64,000 nucleotides of DNA from Bacillota bacterium (GCA_023416955.1 JAEZGM010000023.1:1-64000); one strand, 5' to 3'; shown: positions 33,650 through 42,378, numbered from the stretch's first letter. The notes: a model not told the origin generated them from the sequence alone. Translations and numbers: made by a program.

Positions 33650-33821
33650 TTCAGTTCCTCCAGAAGTCACAGCACGGCGGTCTGCCGCAGCATTCTGCCG
33701 TGGCGTTGGAATGCACCGTTACAAAAATGAGAGTCAAGATCAGCTCTCAACTCTCTTCTCACTACCTAACCAAACAGCATAAGAAATTTGGATAGTAATA
33801 CTTATTTATCAGTAATTTCGA

Positions 33822-34319
33822 TTATGACAGCAATTGAACAATTGTGTCCCACAGCGAAGCCAGCCAGTTCTGCGAGGCGTCGCTGTGCACGACTTGTGTC
33901 TTATCCCCTTTGGAGAGCGCAATCGGCTCAACCTGGCTTTGCTCAATCTTTTTCATTCCGAGTTTATCGGTGGCATAGCTTTCCACTGCCTGCAGCGAGA
34001 GCCGGGAGTCGGATTTCATTTTCAGCTGCGTGTAAACGCTTTCGCTTTCATTCAGCGTTTTGGTTGCAGCGTTCGTCCGCTCGGTCAATTCCGTGAGCTG
34101 CACCTGACCGTATACGATGGTACCGACAACGCCGAGCATAATCATCAGGGAGAGAAAAGCGGAGACCGCTTTGATCGGATTTACCCGGGAACGGCGGTTC
34201 TGTTCAAGTTTTTCTTTCGGAAGTTCGATGATGTTGCTTTGTTTTTGGGGTGCCTCCTGCTGACGCTTCGGCTCAAACAACGCGAAATCATACGCTTCGC
34301 TGCTCTTCTGAGATGCCAT
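33822..34319 (-). CDS. ftsL: FtsL-like division protein
   Basis: 165 residues with a long cytoplasmic tail (about 1-50, Gln/Lys-rich), one membrane helix (AVSAFLSLMIMLGVVGTIVYG) and an extracellular coiled coil (LTELTERTNAATKTLNESESVYTQLKMK) followed by an ESYATDKLGMKKI segment, the FtsL/DivIC-family pattern. The extra C-terminal tail of about 35 residues is longer than usual. It lies between rsmH and spoVD, the standard ftsL slot. The ATG at 34319 follows GGGAGTGG; the longer reading begins with TTG. Confidence 0.85.
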   Translation of the reverse strand: MASQKSSEAYDFALFEPKRQQEAPQKQSNIIELPKEKLEQNRRSRVNPIKAVSAFLSLMIMLGVVGTIVYGQVQLTELTERTNAATKTLNESESVYTQLKMKSDSRLSLQAVESYATDKLGMKKIEQSQVEPIALSKGDKTQVVHSDASQNWLASLWDTIVQLLS

Positions 34320-34347
34320 GTTTTCCACTCCCAATCATTTCAGATTT

Positions 34348-35274
34348 TTATAATTTAATACACACACGGAGCCTTGCACTCCGGCTGCGCGGATTCTGTT
34401 CTAATTCCTGTTCGCTCGGCGCCAGCCCTTTTTTGTAAAGCAGCTCCGCCTGCGGCGTTTTCCCGCATACACAAACCGGAAAATCCGGCGGGCAGGTGCA
34501 GCCTGTGCACCACTCGGCCATACGCTGTTTTACAATTCGGTCCTCCAGCGAATGAAAGCTGATGACCGCGAGCCTTCCGCCTGGCTTCAACAATGAAAAC
34601 GCGGCGTCCAGCCCTTGTGAGAGCCTGTCCAGTTCGCCGTTCACCGCAATGCGCAGCGCCTGGAAGGTTTTACGCGCCGGGTGACCCGGCTCACGCCGTA
34701 CCGCCGCGGGTACGCTGGCTTTTATAATTTCAGCAAGCTGAAGCGTCGTTTCAATCGGCTGCTCTTCGCGCGCTTTTACAATCCCTTTGGCAATGCCGCG
34801 TGCGTTCCTGTCTTCGCCGTAGCGGCTGATGATCTGAGCAATCTCCTGCCACGACAAGGTATTGACCAAATCCTTCGCCGAAACACCTTCCTGACTCATG
34901 CGCATATCAAGCGGAGCGTCGCTGTGGTAAGAAAAACCGCGTTCGGGCGTATCCAACTGATAGGACGATACGCCGATATCAAGCAGTACGCCGTCAACCG
35001 GAGCCAATTGAAGGGACTGTGCCACTTCTGCCATTTCTGAAAAGTTCGCGCGGCGGATCATGACATTCGCGTTGTTCGCGAACCGTTCCGTCACAGTCTG
35101 TATGGCGTCGGGGTCCTGGTCAATCGCAAGAAGCCTGCCAGTGGTGAGCCTGTCCGCAATTGCCTGCGAATGGCCGCCGCCGCCCGCCGTACCGTCAATA
35201 TAGATACCGTGGGGCTGAATATTCAAGCTTTCGATGGTTTCGTCAAATAAAACGGACTTATGCCGAAATTCCAT
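34348..35274 (-). CDS. rsmH: 16S rRNA (cytosine(1402)-N(4))-methyltransferase RsmH
   Basis: SAM-dependent rRNA methyltransferase (MraW), 308 residues. It shows the motif I loop YIDGTAGGGGHSQAIA near 28, LLDIGVSSYQLDTPERGFSY near 100 and C-terminal FHSLEDRIVK. It methylates C1402 in the decoding centre. It starts 18 bases after mraZ with an AGGCGG site at ATG 35274. Confidence 0.96.
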   Translation of the reverse strand: MEFRHKSVLFDETIESLNIQPHGIYIDGTAGGGGHSQAIADRLTTGRLLAIDQDPDAIQTVTERFANNANVMIRRANFSEMAEVAQSLQLAPVDGVLLDIGVSSYQLDTPERGFSYHSDAPLDMRMSQEGVSAKDLVNTLSWQEIAQIISRYGEDRNARGIAKGIVKAREEQPIETTLQLAEIIKASVPAAVRREPGHPARKTFQALRIAVNGELDRLSQGLDAAFSLLKPGGRLAVISFHSLEDRIVKQRMAEWCTGCTCPPDFPVCVCGKTPQAELLYKKGLAPSEQELEQNPRSRSARLRVCIKL

Positions 35275-35292
35275 AGTAAACACCGCCTGCCG

Positions 35293-35712
35293 TTAAAATT
35301 CGAGCAAATCCATTGCTTCCGCAATACTGTCTTCCGTAAGCGCCGAATTAAATTCCTGCCAGTGGGCAGAATCCCAAATTTCAGCGCGGGTGGAAGCACC
35401 GATCACCGTAACGTCTTTTGTCAGCTTTGCGTACTCGCGCAGGGTCTGCGGAAGTAAAACACGCCCCTGTTTGTCCGGCTCGGCTTCCGTCGCACCGGAA
35501 AAGAAAAAGCGTTGCAGCCCCCTTGCTTTTGAAATGGGCATGGCCTTGATTTTTTCCTGCAACCTGCTCCACTCCTCGGGTGAAAGCACAAAGAGACAGC
35601 CGTCAAGGCCTTTCGTGATGTAAAAACAGTCGCCTAAATCCTCACGGAATTTGGCGGGAATGATCACGCGGCCTTTTGGGTCAATATTATGTTGGTATTC
35701 GCCAATCAACAT
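35293..35712 (-). CDS. mraZ: Transcriptional regulator MraZ
   Basis: 139 residues with two AbrB-like half domains; MLIGEYQHNIDPKGRVIIPAKFRE at the start and EPDKQGRVLLPQTLREYAKL near 80 are the paired DxxGR signatures. MraZ represses the dcw operon by binding repeats just upstream. Such repeats are visible at 35735-35790. It is the first gene of the cluster. Confidence 0.95.
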   Translation of the reverse strand: MLIGEYQHNIDPKGRVIIPAKFREDLGDCFYITKGLDGCLFVLSPEEWSRLQEKIKAMPISKARGLQRFFFSGATEAEPDKQGRVLLPQTLREYAKLTKDVTVIGASTRAEIWDSAHWQEFNSALTEDSIAEAMDLLEF

Positions 35713-35734
35713 AACCTGTCCTATTCAGGGGCAA

Positions 35735-35790
35735 TTTCACAATGTGAAACCACATCGTGGCACTTACCCCCACCTTTCACCACATCATGG
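35735..35790 (-). promoter_or_regulatory. Candidate MraZ-binding region upstream of the dcw cluster
   Basis: Two direct copies of ACCACATCRTGG (35749-35760 and 35779-35790, exactly 30 bases apart) flank GTGG-rich sequence (minus strand GTGGTGAAAGGTGGGGGTAA). A 15-base palindrome TTTCAC-AAT-GTGAAA lies at 35735-35749. MraZ is known to bind tandem TGGG-like boxes here; assignment of individual boxes is inference. Confidence 0.6.
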
Positions 35791-35890
35791 ATAAAATTAT
35801 AGCCTATTTATTTCAAAATTGCAACATTTATTTTTGATTATGTTAACTGAAAAGATGGTGTTTTCATTGCTGCGCAGTATTTCGAACTAA

Positions 35891-35922
35891 TAAAAAACGC
35901 ACCACAATATCTTGTGATGCGT
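35891..35922 (-). terminator. Terminator of the rsmD-coaD operon
   Basis: Minus strand ACGCATCACAA/TTGTGGTGCGT stem, 4-base loop, then TTTTTTATT, 28 bases past the last gene. Confidence 0.9.
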
Positions 35923-35949
35923 CAGATATTTTATGTATTTTCGACAAAA

Positions 35950-36423
35950 TCAGCTTTGACCGGAACGCTGGGAAGCCTTGATATTCTGCCTTGCCTTCCT
36001 CAGCTCCGCAAGGTTGGCGGAAAGCGACTCGTCCGTGCGTTTCATCAGGTCATCCACATAATCATTGGATGCCTTGCGCATTTCACGGTTTTTGGCCTGT
36101 GCCTGTGCAATCATTTCGTTCGCCTTCTGCTGCGCCTGACGAACAATTTCATTCTGATTGATCATAGCCTTGGCGCGCTCCTCTGCCACGCGCACGACGG
36201 TTTCCGCCTCGCGCCTGGCGTCGTCAATAATTTGCGCGCGATCGGCGCAAATGGCCTTAGCCTGCCGGATTTCCCCGGGAAGATTGTCGCGGATTTCATC
36301 CAGAATCTGCTTGACCTCTTCCCCGTCCAGCACCGCGCGGCCCCGGCTGAGCGGCAGGCTCCACGCCTTCTCCACCATTTCATACAGCTCGTCCAATAAA
36401 TCTTCAATATTCAGTTCGCTCAT
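35950..36423 (-). CDS. Coiled-coil protein of unknown function next to coaD
   Basis: 157 residues, almost all helical and highly charged. After LNIEDLLDELYEMVEKAW comes a continuous coiled coil (EEVKQILDEIRDNL ... AREEAET-like repeats ... QAQQKANEMIAQAQAKNREM). The middle resembles ATP synthase b-subunit or DivIVA-like coiled coils, but no GYxxxxVD motif is present. It overlaps coaD by 4 bases (ATGA), so it is the third gene of rsmD-coaD-X, an arrangement I recall from other Clostridia. Function unknown. Confidence 0.8.
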   Translation of the reverse strand: MSELNIEDLLDELYEMVEKAWSLPLSRGRAVLDGEEVKQILDEIRDNLPGEIRQAKAICADRAQIIDDARREAETVVRVAEERAKAMINQNEIVRQAQQKANEMIAQAQAKNREMRKASNDYVDDLMKRTDESLSANLAELRKARQNIKASQRSGQS

Positions 36424-36917
36424 TTGGTTTTGCCTCCTTCTTGCTGTATCCGGGCTTTCACATCATGTAAAATACTTGCTGGTACAAAATTCGAAATATC
36501 ACCGCCGAAACTGGCGATCTGCTTTACGATACTGGAACTTAAAAACATATTTTCCGCATTGGTCGTCAGAAACATCGTTTCAAGCTCCGGATTCAGTTTT
36601 TTGTTGGCCAGCGCCATCTGAAATTCATACTCGAAATCCGATACGGCGCGCAGGCCTTTTACAATCGCCGTTGCACCGCGCTGCCGTGCATAATCGGCGA
36701 GCAGTCCGTCGAAGCCGATGATTTCGACGTCGGGCATTTCGGCCGTACAGCGCTTCAACAGGTCAATGCGCTCCTCCAGCGTAAACATCGTGTGCTTTTC
36801 GGGGTTTATCATCACAGCGGCAATCGTTTTGTCAAACACTTTACGGGAACGGTTGATAATATCCAGATGTCCGAAGGTCACAGGGTCAAAGCTGCCGGGG
36901 CAAATCGCAATTCTCAT
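36420..36917 (-). CDS. coaD: Phosphopantetheine adenylyltransferase
   Basis: Fourth step of CoA synthesis: joins ATP and 4'-phosphopantetheine to dephospho-CoA. 165 residues. CPGSFDPVTFGHLDII holds the (T/H)xGH nucleotidyl-transfer motif, and MFLSSSIVKQIASFGGDIS the second signature. It overlaps rsmD upstream and the coiled-coil gene downstream by 4 bases each. Confidence 0.97.
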   Translation of the reverse strand: MRIAICPGSFDPVTFGHLDIINRSRKVFDKTIAAVMINPEKHTMFTLEERIDLLKRCTAEMPDVEIIGFDGLLADYARQRGATAIVKGLRAVSDFEYEFQMALANKKLNPELETMFLTTNAENMFLSSSIVKQIASFGGDISNFVPASILHDVKARIQQEGGKTK

Positions 36918-37465
36918 TCGTCGGTCACATCCTTATGCTTATACAGTGTCAGCATGATTTTCCCGTAACGATAGGTATTTGCTTTCACAAAATCGCCTGC
37001 CTGCTCGGGAAGCTCTTCGTCCGTCGGGTGCTCACAAATGATCGTGCCACCCGTGTTCATCACCGCGGAAACCATGGGAAGCGCGCGCTGCAGCAGGCCG
37101 GTACGGTAGGGCGGGTCAAGCAGAGCGAGGTCGAACAGCTCGCGGTTCTGGAGCAGAAACGAAGCAAAATCCATGTTGTTTACCTTCGCGTTTTCCATCA
37201 GTTCGGTAGTTTCCAAATTTTTCAGAACAACTTCAATGGAACGTTTGCCGGAGTCCACAAACACGGCCTGTTTTGCCCCGCGGCTCAGCGCCTCAATACC
37301 GAGCTGACCGGAGCCCGCGAACAGGTCGAGCACGCGCCTGCCTTCTATTTGAAACTGGACGATGCTGAAAAGCGCTTCCTTTACCCGGTCTGGGGTCGGG
37401 CGAACCGCATCCCCTTCCAGTGTAGTCAGCCTCTTGCCGCGCGCCGAACCGGTAATTACTCTCAT
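36914..37465 (-). CDS. rsmD: 16S rRNA (guanine(966)-N(2))-methyltransferase RsmD
   Basis: 183-residue SAM-dependent methyltransferase. Start MRVITGSARGKRL and RPTPDRVKEALFSIV, SAM loop VLDLFAGSGQLGIEALSRGA and catalytic DPPY near residue 116 identify RsmD. The rsmD-coaD pair is common across bacteria. Confidence 0.95.
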   Translation of the reverse strand: MRVITGSARGKRLTTLEGDAVRPTPDRVKEALFSIVQFQIEGRRVLDLFAGSGQLGIEALSRGAKQAVFVDSGKRSIEVVLKNLETTELMENAKVNNMDFASFLLQNRELFDLALLDPPYRTGLLQRALPMVSAVMNTGGTIICEHPTDEELPEQAGDFVKANTYRYGKIMLTLYKHKDVTDE

Positions 37466-37571
37466 ATGGAAATCTCCTTAATTAACAAAATAAAATAAGT
37501 GCCGCAAAAACGCAGGCAGGATTTTCTATACCTGACATTATCCCATTATCGCGGCGCGCTGTCAACTTGCT

Positions 37572-39422
37572 TTACTGAATTTCCGCATCGCTGTGAAAAT
37601 AGTCATATACTTTCTGTGCGGCAGGCCGGTTCATGCCGGGCGCAGCCGCAAGCTCCGCCAAATCCGCGTTGCGCACCGCCGTAATCGTCTTAAAATGCTT
37701 GAGCAGCGCCCGGGCGCGGGTTTGCCCCACGCCTTCAATGGAAGTCAGCGTTGAGGAAATATTTGCCTTCTTGCGCAGCTGGCGATGATAACCGATTGCG
37801 AAACGGTGCACCTCGTCCTGTATGGAGGAAACAAGCGTAAAGGCTTTGCGGTTGGAATTGATTGCGATTTCGCCGCCGTCCTTCGCAATGGCGCGGGTAC
37901 GGTGCTTGTCGTCCTTCACCATGCCGAACAGCGGGATTCCGAGCCCGGCAGCCTCTAGAATCGGGCGAACCGCCGCGACGTGCCCCTTTCCGCCGTCCAG
38001 CAGAATCAAGTCCGGCAGGCGTCCGAAGCCTTCTCCGCTTTCCTTGTTCGCGTAGTATTCCTGAATGCGGCGGCCGATTACCTCACGCATGGAGGCATAG
38101 TCGTCCTGACCGACCACCGTTTTGATTTTAAACTTTCGGTAGGCGGACTTCAGCGGCCTGCCGTTTTCAAACACAATCATGCCCGCGACATTTTCACCGC
38201 CGGCAAGATTTGAAATATCATAGGATTCAATATAATCCGGCGGCTGCTCCATGCCCAGAAGCCGCGCCAGTTCGTCCAGCGCCGAAGCTTCCCGCCCGGT
38301 GCGGTTCGTCGACTGCGCAAGCTGCTCGGCGGCGTTGTTCCGGCACATTTCCGCAATCTGTGCCTGCTCCCCCTTCTGCGGTACGGAAACCGTCACCTTA
38401 CGGCCCGCTTTCTTTGACAACCATTCGCCCAGAAGCTCCATGCCCTCCGCCGGGCCGTCCAGACTAACGCGCGGCGGCACACGGTCGCGCATGGAATAAT
38501 ACTGCGTAATAAACTCGCTGCGTGCGGTCTTCGGATTGCCGACCTGCCCCATCAAAAACGTTTCACGGTCGCACAGGCGCCCGTTTTGGAAGCGAAATAC
38601 CTCAAAGCAGCTGGACTGCGCCCCCTGCGCCAGCGCGATGACGTCCTGCTCCAGCACGCGTGTGGCGACGACTTTCTGCTTGTCGGTCATGCGTTTAATG
38701 GCCGCCAGCCTGTCGCGGATCCGCGCCGCGCGTTCGAACTCCAGCGATTCCGCCGCTTCGTCCATCTGCTTTGTCAGTTCACGCACGCTTTCCGCACTGC
38801 CTCCGCGCAAAAAGTCAATTGCCTGTGAAATTGCTTCGTTGTACTCTTCCTCGCTGATTTTTCCGGTACAGGGGCCGGAGCACTGCTTAATGAAATAATT
38901 CAGGCAGGGGCGGGCCTTGCCGATATCCTGCGGAAAACGGCGTGTACAGGTGGGCAGCCGGAATATTTTCAGCGCTTCGTCCACCGCTTCCTTTGTCGCC
39001 CATGAGCTGATATAGGGACCGATGTAATTCGCGCCGTCGTCCAGAATCTGCTTCGCCTGTGAAATGCGCGGCCACGGGCCTGCCGTGACCTTGATATAGT
39101 GATAACCCTTGTCGTCCTTGAGCAGGATATTGTATTTCGGAGTATGCTGCTTAATCAGGCTGCACTCCAGCACAAGGGCCTCGAATTCGCTGTCTGTTAC
39201 GATATATTCAAAATACTCGACATTGCTGACCATGCGCCGTACCTTTTCCTCATGGTTCTTTTCGGAACCGAAGTACTGGCTGACACGGTTTTTCAGTGCT
39301 TTTGCCTTGCCGATATAGATTATTTTGCCTGATTTATCGTGCATAATGTATACGCCCGGATTGAGCGGCAGGCGCATCGCCTGCTTACGCAGCTCTTTGA
39401 TATGAAGTTCGTGCTCGGTCAT
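37572..39422 (-). CDS. uvrC: UvrABC excinuclease subunit C
   Basis: Makes both incisions in nucleotide excision repair. 616 residues in the usual order: GIY-YIG nuclease (GVYIMHDKSGKIIYIGKAKAL, about 24-44), Cys-containing segment, UVR motif near 210-240, RNase H-like endonuclease domain (IESYDISNLAGG near 395 and LILLDGGKGH near 470), and C-terminal HhH pair (SIEGVGQTRARALLKHF). It is monocistronic with an AAGGAGG site. Confidence 0.97.
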   Translation of the reverse strand: MTEHELHIKELRKQAMRLPLNPGVYIMHDKSGKIIYIGKAKALKNRVSQYFGSEKNHEEKVRRMVSNVEYFEYIVTDSEFEALVLECSLIKQHTPKYNILLKDDKGYHYIKVTAGPWPRISQAKQILDDGANYIGPYISSWATKEAVDEALKIFRLPTCTRRFPQDIGKARPCLNYFIKQCSGPCTGKISEEEYNEAISQAIDFLRGGSAESVRELTKQMDEAAESLEFERAARIRDRLAAIKRMTDKQKVVATRVLEQDVIALAQGAQSSCFEVFRFQNGRLCDRETFLMGQVGNPKTARSEFITQYYSMRDRVPPRVSLDGPAEGMELLGEWLSKKAGRKVTVSVPQKGEQAQIAEMCRNNAAEQLAQSTNRTGREASALDELARLLGMEQPPDYIESYDISNLAGGENVAGMIVFENGRPLKSAYRKFKIKTVVGQDDYASMREVIGRRIQEYYANKESGEGFGRLPDLILLDGGKGHVAAVRPILEAAGLGIPLFGMVKDDKHRTRAIAKDGGEIAINSNRKAFTLVSSIQDEVHRFAIGYHRQLRKKANISSTLTSIEGVGQTRARALLKHFKTITAVRNADLAELAAAPGMNRPAAQKVYDYFHSDAEIQ

Positions 39423-39462
39423 GAAAACCTCCTTTTCGGCACAATGCCTTTGTAGAAAATGC

Positions 39463-39486
39463 TGTCTAATATTATTCAGTTAGACA
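39463..39486. promoter_or_regulatory. Inverted repeat between uvrC and the VOC gene
   Basis: TGTCTAA (39463-39469) and TTAGACA (39480-39486) are separated by 10 bases. The right arm overlaps a plus-strand -35 box, so it could be an operator for one or both divergent genes. The remainder of the 308-base gap is AT-rich and holds no gene. Confidence 0.45.
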
Positions 39487-39509
39487 ATTATTTCATATAA
39501 ATCTATGCT
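39481..39509 (+). promoter_or_regulatory. Candidate promoter of the VOC gene
   Basis: TAGACA (39481-39486), 17-base spacer, TATGCT (39504-39509), about 220 bases upstream of the gene. Confidence 0.4.
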
Positions 39510-39730
39510 ATGATATAAAATGATTAAAATCAATAATAAAATGAAAAAGAAACGATAAAAATTAGTTGTAATGATTTGTTTTCAAGAAAGAATCCGGTTG
39601 GCGCGTGAATCGAATGACAAGTCCGCACTGGTCAATTAAATACTTCAGAGGGCCGAAAGCGATTCCTTCGAGGCGTAAATCAAAAATCGCCGATTCCACG
39701 AATATTGAACGGATTAGGGAGGCAGTCTGC

Positions 39731-40114
39731 ATGAAAATTCATCACGCCGCACTGTTCACGATGGATCTGGAAAAAATGAGGTCGTTCTATGAAACGTATT
39801 TCGGAGCACAATCAGGCGCGAAATACTGCAATCCGAAAACCGGGCTGGAAACGTATTTTCTTAGTTTCGACGACGACACGCGGCTTGAAATCATGACGCG
39901 TCCCGATCTGCAGAGTTCCGGCGACGACACGCCCCGCGCCGGCTGGGCGCACCTCGCGTTTGGCGCGGGCAGTAAGGAAGGCGTAAATAATTTGACCGAA
40001 CGGCTGGCCTGTGACGGCTTCCAGATTTTCAGCGCGCCCAGAACAACGGGAGACGGCTATTATGAAAGCTGTGTTTCAGACCCGGACGGCAATCGAGTTG
40101 AGATTGTGGAGTAG
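39731..40114 (+). CDS. VOC/glyoxalase-family protein
   Basis: 127-residue protein of the vicinal oxygen chelate fold. It shows IHHAALFTMDLEKMRSFYETYFGA at the start, TYFLSFDDDTRLEIM in the middle and the C-terminal SCVSDPDGNRVEIVE typical of lactoylglutathione-lyase-like enzymes. Metal ligands His3/4, Glu near 57, His near 78 and Glu near 124 appear present. The start at 39731 follows GGGAGG. The substrate is unknown; fosfomycin-type resistance or glyoxalase activity are both possible but not shown. Confidence 0.85.
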   Translation: MKIHHAALFTMDLEKMRSFYETYFGAQSGAKYCNPKTGLETYFLSFDDDTRLEIMTRPDLQSSGDDTPRAGWAHLAFGAGSKEGVNNLTERLACDGFQIFSAPRTTGDGYYESCVSDPDGNRVEIVE

Positions 40115-40121
40115 AGAAAAC

Positions 40122-40152
40122 AAAAAGCACCGCCGAGCAGGCGGTGCTTTTT
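40122..40152. terminator. Bidirectional terminator between VOC gene and ptsH
   Basis: AAAAAGCACCGCC and GGCGGTGCTTTTT enclose a short loop and carry A/T runs on both sides, serving the convergent genes. Confidence 0.9.
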
Positions 40153-40163
40153 CATGAAACAGC

Positions 40164-40427
40164 TTATTCGGCAAAGCCGGACTGAACCAGCTCGACAAGG
40201 CTGTTCACAGCTTCTTCTTCATCCGTTCCGTCCGCAATAATACGGATAGAGGTACCGCCGACAATTCCGAGTGACAAAACACCCAGAAGACTTTTCGCAT
40301 TTACGCGTCTTTCTTCTTTTTCAACCCAAATGGATGATTTGAATTCATTGGCTCTCTGAATGAAAAACGTGGCCGGACGGGCATGAAGCCCAACCTGATT
40401 CTGAACAAGAACTTCTTTCACGCACAT
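40164..40427 (-). CDS. ptsH: HPr family phosphocarrier protein
   Basis: 87 residues. The phosphorylation site GLHARPA has His15, and the regulatory serine lies in NAKSLLGVLSLGI with Ser46, so both PTS phosphotransfer and HPr kinase control are possible. His15 argues against a Crh-type protein. It is monocistronic; no ptsI is adjacent, which is common in Clostridia. Confidence 0.92.
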   Translation of the reverse strand: MCVKEVLVQNQVGLHARPATFFIQRANEFKSSIWVEKEERRVNAKSLLGVLSLGIVGGTSIRIIADGTDEEEAVNSLVELVQSGFAE

Positions 40428-40668
40428 TTATGATTCCCTCCTATGCAACAAAATCAAACATACAAAAATACAAATAAAAATAGAATACAAACGTTATTAC
40501 AGATTTAAGGCTATTATATCACATTTCAGTATGCCGTCAACTAAATTGAAAAACTTTGGATTGATGACCGAAGACACAGTTTATAGGCCCCTGTTTCTTT
40601 GTGCACAATGACATTATTGTTGAAAACTTTTGTCTTGTCTGCCATACAAGATGACGGGGACAAACAGA

Positions 40669-41430
40669 TTATTCCGGTTTTTTCGGATCAACATACCGGG
40701 TATTTTCCAGCGTTTTCAGGTACTTCCGATCCTGCGGCGTCAGCTCTGCGGCGGGAAGCAGCTCGGGGCGCTTCAGCGCCGTGCGCAGCAACGACTGCTC
40801 GCGCCGCCATTGCTGCACGTTGCCATGATGACCGGCAAGCAGCACTTCCGGAACCTGTCTTCCGCGCCAGTTTGCCGGGCGGGTGTACTGCGGGTACTCT
40901 AAAAGCCCGTTAAAATGACTTTCTTCCTGAAAGCATTCCTGATCGGAAAGCACGCCGTCAATCATCCGGCTGACCGAGTCGGCAACAACGAGCGCGGGCA
41001 GTTCGCCCCCCGTGAGCACATAGTCGCCGATCGACAGCTCCTCATCCACATATTCTTCTATAATCCGTTCGTCAATTCCCTCATAGTGCCCACAGAGCAA
41101 CGTCAGATTCTCATACTGTGCCAGCTGCCGCACATGCTGTTGGTTCAGCGTTTTGCCCTGTGGAGACATATATATGATGTGAGGCTTCTCCCCCAACTGG
41201 TCGATCAGGTCGTCAAGGCAGCGCGCAATCGGTTCCGCCATCAACAGCATGCCCATTCCGCCGCCGAACGGGCAATCGTCTACCCGGTTATGCTTATTGT
41301 CCGCAAAATCGCGGATTTGATGACAGCACACCTGAATCGCGCCCTTTTTCCGGGCACGTCCGATAATGCTTTCCGCCATAACCGTTTCGCACATTTCGGG
41401 AAAGAGTGTCACAAAGTCAATTCTCATCAT
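40669..41430 (-). CDS. trmD: tRNA (guanine(37)-N1)-methyltransferase TrmD
   Basis: 253 residues. MRIDFVTLFPEM start, LLCGHYEGIDERIIE and SIGDYVLTGGELPALV forming the trefoil-knot SAM site are diagnostic. It methylates G37 of tRNAs to prevent frameshifting. It overlaps rimM by 14 bases; the ATG at 41430 or 41427 is preferred over an upstream TTG. The 238-base gap towards ptsH holds no recognised gene. Confidence 0.96.
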   Translation of the reverse strand: MMRIDFVTLFPEMCETVMAESIIGRARKKGAIQVCCHQIRDFADNKHNRVDDCPFGGGMGMLLMAEPIARCLDDLIDQLGEKPHIIYMSPQGKTLNQQHVRQLAQYENLTLLCGHYEGIDERIIEEYVDEELSIGDYVLTGGELPALVVADSVSRMIDGVLSDQECFQEESHFNGLLEYPQYTRPANWRGRQVPEVLLAGHHGNVQQWRREQSLLRTALKRPELLPAAELTPQDRKYLKTLENTRYVDPKKPE

Positions 41431-41932
41431 CAAAAATCCCCTGAACCGGTCGAATCAGCATTTTACCGTCCGTCAAATTGATTTCCCGGATCACATCTGC
41501 CACAGCGGGAATCAGATATTCTTTTTTGCTTTCGGAGGTGATTTGATAAACGTCGTTCGCCCCCGTAAATAACACTTCTGTCAGCTTGCCGTAATAAATG
41601 AAATTATCGGCGTCAAAAACATCCAGACCAATCAAATCCTGTACGAAGTACCGTCCCTCTTCAAGCTGCACATCGTCGCGGTTCAGATACAGGATCTTGC
41701 CGCGGAGCGCGTCCGCCTGCTCAACGGACGCAATCCCCTTGACCTGAATCAGCAAAAGAGTCTTGTGCACACGGGAAGCCTCCACTTCCACGCGCTGTTC
41801 CCCTTTGTTAAAATACAGCGTTTTCAGATGAGACAAAAATTCAGCTGAATCACACCACGGCTGCACACGAATTTCGCCCTTTACGCCATGGGTACCCACT
41901 ATTTTACCAGCTTCTAAATATTGGTTGATCAT
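41417..41932 (-). CDS. rimM: Ribosome maturation factor RimM
   Basis: 171 residues. The N-terminal beta-barrel (EAGKIVGTHGVKGEIRVQPW) and the PRC-barrel domain (RYFVQDLIGLDVF ... EYLIPAVADVIREINL) are both present. It assists maturation of the 30S head. AGGAGG precedes the start. It leads the rimM-trmD pair behind an independent terminator, so it may have its own promoter in 41996-42129. Confidence 0.95.
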   Translation of the reverse strand: MINQYLEAGKIVGTHGVKGEIRVQPWCDSAEFLSHLKTLYFNKGEQRVEVEASRVHKTLLLIQVKGIASVEQADALRGKILYLNRDDVQLEEGRYFVQDLIGLDVFDADNFIYYGKLTEVLFTGANDVYQITSESKKEYLIPAVADVIREINLTDGKMLIRPVQGIFDDEN

Positions 41933-41969
41933 AAAGACCTCCTGATATCGCCGAGCACGGCGTTAATGC

Positions 41970-41995
41970 AAAAAAGGCAGACGAAAACGTCTGCC
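41970..41995 (-). terminator. Strong terminator between khpA and rimM
   Basis: Minus strand GGCAGACG-TTTT-CGTCTGCC followed by TTTTTT, 135 bases past khpA. It splits the ffh-rpsP-khpA and rimM-trmD genes that are often one operon. Confidence 0.9.
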
Positions 41996-42129
41996 CCGGT
42001 ATCTGCGATTAGGGCGTTTTGGAACATGAATCCGCCGCTTGCACCGCATTCTATTAAACCAATCCATACAAACGCAGCATTGGTCCATAAATGAGCAGCA
42101 AGCGGTCTATTCCTGTTTTCAGACAACCG

Positions 42130-42363
42130 CTAGTCTATTTCAACCGAAATTTTCTCGTCGGCACGGGTCGCCGCTGCGCGCATGACGACGCGAATCGCCC
42201 TTGCGATGCGGCCTTGCTTCCCAATCACCCGGCCCATATCATTTTCTGAAACGTGCAGGTGATAAACGATGGTTCCATCTTCGCCGGGCTCGTCCACGTC
42301 AACAGAAACTGTTGACGTGTCTTCCACCAAGCCCTGCGCAATCGCTGTAAGCAATTCTTTCAT
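42130..42363 (-). CDS. khpA: KH-domain RNA-binding protein KhpA
   Basis: 77 residues with one KH domain. The GxxG loop is in RVIGKQGRIARAI. Family members bind RNA with KhpB/Jag and affect division and cell length. It lies between rpsP and rimM, the usual Firmicute order. Confidence 0.93.
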   Translation of the reverse strand: MKELLTAIAQGLVEDTSTVSVDVDEPGEDGTIVYHLHVSENDMGRVIGKQGRIARAIRVVMRAAATRADEKISVEID

Positions 42364-42378
42364 GGTACACCCTCCGCA

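Noticed and set aside
40640..40667. CATACAAGATGACGGGG resembles the 30-bp inverted repeat core at 8776
   Set aside because: About ten bases shared and the rest differ; likely chance.
41929..42126. 65-residue open frame between khpA and rimM (minus strand)
   Set aside because: It contains the strong terminator at 41970-41995 and has no family signature; its 4-base overlap with rimM is probably chance.
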